Below are positions 59,694-64,000 of a stretch of 64,000 bases of DNA, piece by piece. Within the stretch, counting starts at the first letter, position 1. Every line of letters starts with the position of its first letter. Source of the DNA: Streptomyces spiralis (GTDB lineage Bacteria > Actinomycetota > Actinomycetes > Streptomycetales > Streptomycetaceae); the NCBI RefSeq assembly GCF_014654675.1, contig NZ_BNBC01000019.1, positions 14,252 through 78,251 on the forward strand, given 5' to 3'. The notes beneath the pieces are model-generated. The model was not told the DNA's origin, did no database searches, and saw only the letters and a list, made by a program, of their open reading frames with translations. A program made the translations under genes and the position numbers.

Positions 59694-61031
59694 ATGGCAG
59701 CCTCGCGGTACAAGATCCTGGTCGACGCGCTCGCATCCGACATCCGGACAGGCCGGCTCGCCGCAGGCGTGCGGCTGCCGACACACCGCGGGCTCGCCGC
59801 CCGCGAGGGCATCGCCGTGGTGACCGCGACCCGGGTGTACGCCGAGCTGGAAGCGATGGGCTTGGTGAGCCGGGAACAGGGCCGCGGCACATTCGTGCGT
59901 GACATCGCGGTTCCCGCCGGTCACGGCATCGATCAGCAAGTCGTCGCCGCGGATGCGGTCGACCTCAACTTCAACTATCCGTCGCTGCCCGACCAAGCCG
60001 ATCTCCTACGGCAGGCTCTGCGCGAGGTGGCCACCTCTGGTGAACTCGACTCGCTGCTGCGCTACCAACCACATCGAGGGCGCCCACAGGACAGAGCCTC
60101 GATCGCACGGCACCTGAGGCGTCGGGGAATGACTCCTGACGCGGATCAGATCCTCATTGTCAACGGTGCGCAGCACGGCCTGGCCATCACCGTCATGGCC
60201 GCACTCAACACCGGCGACGTCGTCGCGGTCGACGCACTCACCTACCCGGGTTTCAAGGTGCTCGCGCATGCCTTTCATCTCGACCTGGAGCCCATACCCA
60301 CAACCACCGACGGGCCGGATCTCGATGCCCTCGAGAAGCTGTGCGCGACCCGCCCTGTGCGCGCGATCTACACCATGCCGACCTTGCACAATCCTCTCGG
60401 GTGGGTCATGTCGGCGACCGACCGCACCCGTCTGATCGAGATCGCTCGGCAGCACGGTCCGCTCATCATCGAAGACGCCGCATACGCCTACCTGGTCGAG
60501 GACCCTCCACCGCCGCTGGCTGCAAGTGCACCGGACATCACCGTCTACGTCTCGGGACTGTCCAAGAACGTCGCGACCGGCCTCCGGGTCGGCTTCGTCG
60601 TCGCCCCGCCGTCCAGGGTGCCGTCGCTCGAACGCGCGATTCGGGCAACCACCTGGAACACCCCGGCCCTCACCACCGCGATCGCCTGCCGCTGGCTCGA
60701 GGACGGCACGGTGGACCGCTTGGAAGCGCAGAAACGCGACGACGCCAAGGCCCGCCAAGCACTCGCCAGACAAGAACTGGCAGGCCTACCACTCATCAGC
60801 CACCCCTCGTCCTACTTCACATGGCTGACGCTGCCCGACGACGCACGCGCCGATCGCCTGACCGCCACCCTCGCGCGTCAGCACATCTCCGTAGGCACGG
60901 CGGAGCCCTTCACCACCTCGAAGCACATACCACAGGCGCTCCGCCTCGCTCTCGGCTCGACCGATCTGGACAGTCTCCAGTCGACGCTGCGCACGGTGCG
61001 GCGAGTCGCTGTCGAGGACGCCTACACCTAA
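59694..61031 (+). CDS. MocR-type regulator (GntR DNA-binding domain fused to PLP aminotransferase)
   Basis: 445 aa from ATG at 59694. There is no ribosome-binding site, but a TACAAT -10 box eight bases upstream suggests a leaderless mRNA; ATG at 59676 (451 aa) is the alternative. An N-terminal winged helix (about 1-70; IRTGRLAAGVRLPTHRGLAAREGIAVVTATRVYAELE) precedes a fold-type I aminotransferase domain (about 100-445). It contains NGAQHGLAITVMAALNTGD, YTMPTLHNPLG and the likely PLP-Lys in SGLSKNVATGLRVGFV. MocR proteins use PLP or amino acid ligands. The divergent DJ-1/PfpI gene is the likely target. Confidence 0.88.
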   Translation: MAASRYKILVDALASDIRTGRLAAGVRLPTHRGLAAREGIAVVTATRVYAELEAMGLVSREQGRGTFVRDIAVPAGHGIDQQVVAADAVDLNFNYPSLPDQADLLRQALREVATSGELDSLLRYQPHRGRPQDRASIARHLRRRGMTPDADQILIVNGAQHGLAITVMAALNTGDVVAVDALTYPGFKVLAHAFHLDLEPIPTTTDGPDLDALEKLCATRPVRAIYTMPTLHNPLGWVMSATDRTRLIEIARQHGPLIIEDAAYAYLVEDPPPPLAASAPDITVYVSGLSKNVATGLRVGFVVAPPSRVPSLERAIRATTWNTPALTTAIACRWLEDGTVDRLEAQKRDDAKARQALARQELAGLPLISHPSSYFTWLTLPDDARADRLTATLARQHISVGTAEPFTTSKHIPQALRLALGSTDLDSLQSTLRTVRRVAVEDAYT

Positions 61032-61579
61032 ACTCCACTCGGCCGACCGACTCCCTCCCGCACTGCCCCTCCAGCCGGCGGCCGTCGGTTCGGCCGCGGT
61101 GGTGGCAGACGCGGCGGTGTGCCACGCCGAATCACCCAGGCCGGCGCTCAGGCCCGGCGGCGTCGTGGCCCGGTGCTGTGGCAGCGAGGTGGGTTCGGAG
61201 GGGCTGACGCCAGCAAAATCAAGTCGCCCCTCCGGCGATTCCGGAGAGCTGCCGCATTGGATTCGGCTCGCGTCGGAAGGCGGTACGGGAGCAGGAAAGG
61301 CCGCCGACGGGGTGCGGACCAGCGTGCCTTCCCGGGCGTCCACCGGCCCGCGCGAAGCCGTCGAACTGCGCGAGGGCGGCCCCGCGCGCTTCTCAGGTGT
61401 TGAGCTGAGCGTGCCCAGGGGCACCGCCACAGCCGGCGTGCATGTGGCCGAGCGGCGCCATCGGTACGGATTCGATGACCGCCCGCAACCCCTCTTGCAT
61501 GTTCTATGGCATACACCTTAAGTTACTGACAGGTAGGCCATTTGGTGGGCCGTGTGGCCATGGGGAAGCTGGTGAGCAG
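61032..61579. other. Intergenic region upstream of TetR gene
   Basis: 548 bases with no supported gene. A frame at 61099-61521 on the + strand is open but has no ribosome-binding site and no recognisable domain. Near the right end TTACTGACAGGTA (61523-61535) lies in an AT-richer patch 45 bases before the TetR start and could be its operator. Confidence 0.4.
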
Positions 61580-62191
61580 ATGAGCCCGCGCAGGAGTGAA
61601 AGCCGTGACCGGATGGTCCTCAGTGCCGCAGCTCTGCTGCGTGAATACGGTGCGAGCGCGACCAGCATCGACCGGGTGCTCGCCCACAGCGGAGCTCCTC
61701 GGGGCTCGGTGTATCACCACTTCCCCGGCGGGCGGGCGCAGCTCATCGAGGAGGCGTTGGCACTGGCGGGGGACTTCCTCACGGGGCTGATCGACACCGC
61801 GATGCAGGTGGATGACCCGGTGGCGGCCGTCGACGCGTTTTTCCGGCTGTGGCGTGACCGGCTCGTGGAGAGCGGCTTCCGGGCCGGCTGCCCGATCGTG
61901 GCGGTGGCCGTGGAGACCAACGACGATGCACCACAGCTTGCCCGCTCGGCCGCCGCAGTCTTCGCCCGCTGGCAGGAGGCCCTCACGGCTTTTCTCGTCC
62001 GGCACGGCCTGACCGAGGAACGCAGCCGCCGGCTCGGTGCCTTCATGATCGCCGCCGTCGAAGGCGCGGTGATCATGTGCCGGGCCGAACGGAGCACCGC
62101 CCCGATCGAGGCAGCCGCCGCCGAGATCCACGACCTGCTCCTCCACGCCCTGCGCGACCGCCCCGGTGCCGAATCCGGTCCCCGGCCGTAG
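61580..62191 (+). CDS. TetR family regulator (YxaF/LmrA-like)
   Basis: 203 aa from ATG at 61580 (MSPRRSESRDRMVL). The leader has GGTGAG very close, plus GGGAAG further back. The helix-turn-helix (about 10-50) reads AALLREYGASATSIDRVLA then HSGAPRGSVYHHFPGGRAQL, the pattern of the LmrA/YxaF branch with its long recognition helix. The C-terminal helices (RAGCPIVAVAVETNDDAPQ, GAFMIAAVEGAVIMCRAE) form the ligand pocket. The following enoyl-CoA hydratase-like gene lies 44 bases downstream in the same direction and is a probable target. Confidence 0.88.
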   Translation: MSPRRSESRDRMVLSAAALLREYGASATSIDRVLAHSGAPRGSVYHHFPGGRAQLIEEALALAGDFLTGLIDTAMQVDDPVAAVDAFFRLWRDRLVESGFRAGCPIVAVAVETNDDAPQLARSAAAVFARWQEALTAFLVRHGLTEERSRRLGAFMIAAVEGAVIMCRAERSTAPIEAAAAEIHDLLLHALRDRPGAESGPRP

Positions 62192-62235
62192 CCCGCATTC
62201 GCTTGTCCAAGTCAGCTCAGCCCGAAGGAGTCGCC

Positions 62236-62907
62236 ATGCCCTCACTCGACCGTCAGGACAACGTCTTCGTCCTCGACCTGGGAGACGGAGAGAACCGCTT
62301 CCACCCCGACTGGCTCGCCACCGTCAGCGCCGCGCTCGACGAGGTGGAGAAGGCGGAAGGCCCTCGCGCCCTGGTCACCGCCGCCACCGGCAAGTTCTAC
62401 TCCAACGGGCTCGACCTGGACTGGCTGTCCGCCCACACCGACCACCACCAGGACTACGTCGTCACCGTCCATGAGCTGTTCGCGCGGATGCTGTCGCTGC
62501 CGGTCATCACGGTGGCCGCGCTGCAGGGGCACACCTTCGCCGCCGGCGCGATGTTCTCCCTCGCTCACGACTTCCGCGTCATGCGCGCCGACCGCGGCTA
62601 CTGGTGCCTGCCCGAAGCGGACATCAACATCCCCTTCACCCCCGGCATGGCCGCCCTCATCCAATCCCGGCTGGCGCCGCAGACCGCGCACGAAGCCATG
62701 ATCACCGCTCGCCGCTACGGCGGCGCCGACGCCGCGGCCACCGGCATCGTCGACCAGGCCGTCACCGAGGAAGCCGTGCGCTCCACCGCGATCGAGATCG
62801 CCCAGGCACAGGTGAACAAGGCCGGCGACACCCTCGGCACCATCAAGGCCCGCATGTACGCACCGGCCCTGGCCAGCCTGCGCGACACCACCAACCCGCT
62901 CGGCTGA
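62236..62907 (+). CDS. Enoyl-CoA hydratase/isomerase family protein
   Basis: 223 aa from ATG at 62236, with GAAGGAG six bases upstream. The crotonase fold is recognised by LVTAATGKFYSNGLDLDWL (oxyanion strand), VITVAALQGHTFAAGAMFSLAHDF and CLPEADINIPFTPGMAAL. The protein is shorter than canonical hydratases. The acidic residues of the hydratase pair are not evident, as in 3,2-trans-enoyl-CoA isomerases of the ECI type. A role in fatty acyl-CoA isomerisation is therefore likely but not proven. It is co-oriented with the TetR gene. Confidence 0.82.
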   Translation: MPSLDRQDNVFVLDLGDGENRFHPDWLATVSAALDEVEKAEGPRALVTAATGKFYSNGLDLDWLSAHTDHHQDYVVTVHELFARMLSLPVITVAALQGHTFAAGAMFSLAHDFRVMRADRGYWCLPEADINIPFTPGMAALIQSRLAPQTAHEAMITARRYGGADAAATGIVDQAVTEEAVRSTAIEIAQAQVNKAGDTLGTIKARMYAPALASLRDTTNPLG

Positions 62908-62990
62908 CCAGCACCTCACCGACGCACCAAGCCCCGCCCCGGGCGCCGTCCCCGGGGGCACGGGCTGCCCCAACTGCGCACCGCATCAGG

Positions 62991-63345
62991 GCGTTCACCG
63001 CAACCACCGTCTTCCGCGACAACACCTGGCGCGAGCGCGACCAACAGGACGCCCTGCGCGTCAGCCCGCACGCCGCCGAACGGCTGAGCCTGTCCGACGG
63101 CGCCCTCGCCCAGATCACCGCGTCGCACGGCACCGCTGAGGCGGTGGTCGAGAGCGACGCCCGCGCGCAGCCCGGGACGCGGCCCTGCCGAACGGCTTCG
63201 GCCTCGACCTGCCCACCCAAGAAGGCGGCAACGAACGCACCGGCGTCGCCCTGAACACCCTCACTGACGTCACCTGGCGCGACCCCATCGCCGGAACCCG
63301 TGGCCCAAGCACGTTCCCGCCCGTATCCAGCCCCTCCCCGCCTGA
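62991..63345 (+). pseudogene. C-terminal remnant of molybdopterin-dinucleotide oxidoreductase, frameshifted
   Basis: Translation gives RAFTATTVFRDNTWRERDQQ and RVSPHAAERLSLSDGALAQI, then VVESDARAQPG, the molybdopterin-dinucleotide-binding C-terminal domain pattern. The expected continuation (LPNGFGLDLPTQEGGNE, then TGVALNTLTDVTWRDPIAGT) appears only in another frame. The final segment (WPKHVPARIQPLPA, then stop at 63343-63345) appears after a second frameshift. At least two indels and the missing N-terminal 500-plus residues make this a pseudogene of a formate dehydrogenase-like oxidoreductase. A terminator hairpin directly follows. Confidence 0.7.
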
Positions 63346-63353
63346 TGAACACC

Positions 63354-63369
63354 CCGCCCCTCGGGGCGG
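63354..63369 (+). terminator. Hairpin after oxidoreductase remnant
   Basis: CCGCC (63354-63358) and GGCGG (63365-63369) can pair around a 6-base loop, nine bases after the pseudogene stop. It is probably the relic terminator of the lost gene. Confidence 0.4.
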
Positions 63370-63400
63370 CACCACCAGCACCACGCAAGGAGAACGACCC

Positions 63401-63844
63401 GTGACCACCACCGACCTCACCGCCATGACCGGCTTGGAACTGATGCGCTGGGTGCAGACCGAACGCCCCACCGACATCCCCTCCATCGGCCGCCTGCTCG
63501 GCATGCGCTTCGACGAGGTCGCCCACGGCCGCATCGTCATCTCCCTCGACACCCGCCCCGACTTCGCCAACCCTCTCGGCACCGTCCACGGCGGCATCGC
63601 CGCCACCCTCCTCGACTCCGCCATGGGCTGCGCCGTCCACACCACCCTCCCCGCCGGGACCGGCTACACCACCCTCGAACTCAAGGTCAACTACATCCGC
63701 GCCGCCCGCACCGACGGCCAGACCCTCACCGCCGAGGGCACCGTCATCCACGCTGGCCGCCGTACGGCGACCGCCGAAGGCAAGGTGCTGGACGACCAGG
63801 GCAAACTGATCGCCCACGCCACCACCACCTGCCTGATCCTTTAG
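63401..63844 (+). CDS. PaaI-type hotdog thioesterase
   Basis: 147 aa from GTG at 63401, with AAGGAG eight bases upstream. The hotdog fold has the PaaI signature NPLGTVHGGIAATLLDSAMG, where HGG and the Asp nearby position the thioester and water, followed by TTLELKVNYIRAA. A helical N-terminus (TGLELMRWVQTERPTDIPSI) precedes it. The enzyme hydrolyses acyl- or aryl-CoA esters in the cytosol. It sits beside enoyl-CoA hydratase-like and oxidoreductase-remnant genes, consistent with acyl-CoA metabolism. Confidence 0.88.
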   Translation: MTTTDLTAMTGLELMRWVQTERPTDIPSIGRLLGMRFDEVAHGRIVISLDTRPDFANPLGTVHGGIAATLLDSAMGCAVHTTLPAGTGYTTLELKVNYIRAARTDGQTLTAEGTVIHAGRRTATAEGKVLDDQGKLIAHATTTCLIL

Positions 63845-63880
63845 GTCGCTCGCCGAGGTCGGTTTCACCTGCCGTGAAGG

Positions 63881-64000
63881 TCACGTTCCGCGTGGGCCGT
63901 CGGCGGCCGAGGCTGCGGGGGGGGGCAGCGCGTGGACGGTGGCAGCGCGCTGCCCGAGCTGCCCGCGCAGGATCTGGTTTTCGACCGTGGCCTGGTGGAG
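63881..64000 (-). CDS. Partial CDS, C-terminal end with coiled-coil-like sequence
   Basis: The minus-strand frame is open from the window edge to a TGA at 63883-63881 (39 codons). It reads LHQATVENQILRGQLGQRAA, then a Pro/Ala-rich end. The heptad-like start resembles the coiled-coil C-terminus of regulators or integrase-associated proteins, but too little is present to name it. Only the end of the gene lies in the window. Confidence 0.45.
   Translation of the reverse strand, partial: LHQATVENQILRGQLGQRAATVHALPPPAASAADGPRGT

Noticed and set aside
61099..61521. 140-codon + strand frame before the TetR gene
   Set aside because: Looks weakly protein-like near its end, but there is no ribosome-binding site, no domain and only moderate length; kept as a non-coding region.

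Overview
The window is typical Streptomyces chromosome. GC content is very high, GTG and TTG starts are common, Shine-Dalgarno sequences are purine-rich, and many catabolic genes are joined by 4-base stop/start overlaps. It also carries actinobacterial marker families: a class F sortase, an Rpf cell-wall hydrolase, a PAS-GAF-PP2C-ATPase phosphatase, the GlgC/GlgM pair and a WS/DGAT acyltransferase. No tRNA, rRNA, CRISPR array or intact insertion sequence was seen.

Layout. 0-13.5 kb holds cell-surface, regulatory and repair genes: a proline-rich membrane protein, DUF4239, a class F sortase between two small secreted proteins, a polysaccharide deacetylase, a universal stress protein, an amino-acid permease, an ECF sigma factor with a zinc anti-sigma factor nearby, an Fpg/Nei glycosylase, a SpoIIE-type phosphatase and a lipase maturation factor. 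13.5-22.4 kb is an eight-gene minus-strand operon. It encodes an RbsABC-like sugar importer and an oxidative 6-deoxyhexose pathway that best fits L-fucose (mutarotase, dehydrogenase, lactonase, fuconate dehydratase, 2-keto-3-deoxy-sugar-acid dehydrogenase). A divergent FCD-type GntR regulator sits beside it, with two recognisable operators between. 22.9-33.8 kb is a second minus-strand operon: a CUT1 oligosaccharide importer without its own ATPase, a GH5 hydrolase, a secreted GH85 endo-N-acetylglucosaminidase and a GH38 alpha-mannosidase. It ends in an 18-bp terminator hairpin and faces a LacI regulator. 42.2-47.2 kb adds a secreted GH92 alpha-mannosidase and a secreted PA14-GH2 enzyme.

Together these genes look like a glycan-scavenging island for (fucosylated) N-glycans. 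GH85 and GH92 would cut outside the cell, the CUT1 importer would take up oligomannosides, GH38 and GH5 would finish inside, and released fucose would be oxidised by the neighbouring operon. The link is inferred from gene content.

34-42 kb carries SPFH/NfeD-like membrane genes, an amidase, two small-protein or acetyltransferase genes, a degenerate HD-domain protein, an unusual zinc-finger SDR and a WS/DGAT enzyme. 47.5-58.2 kb is central metabolism and cell wall: a cupin protein, glgC and glgM, a FhuF-like 2Fe-2S protein, a DMT transporter, an Rpf-LysM-M23 hydrolase, gnd, a proline-rich protein, an Asp/Glu-racemase-like protein, a GNAT-like protein and panD. 58.2-64 kb looks more recently shuffled. 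It has long gaps, a probable cyanase remnant, a frameshifted molybdopterin-oxidoreductase remnant, and a DJ-1/MocR pair, a TetR regulator, an enoyl-CoA hydratase-like protein and a thioesterase.
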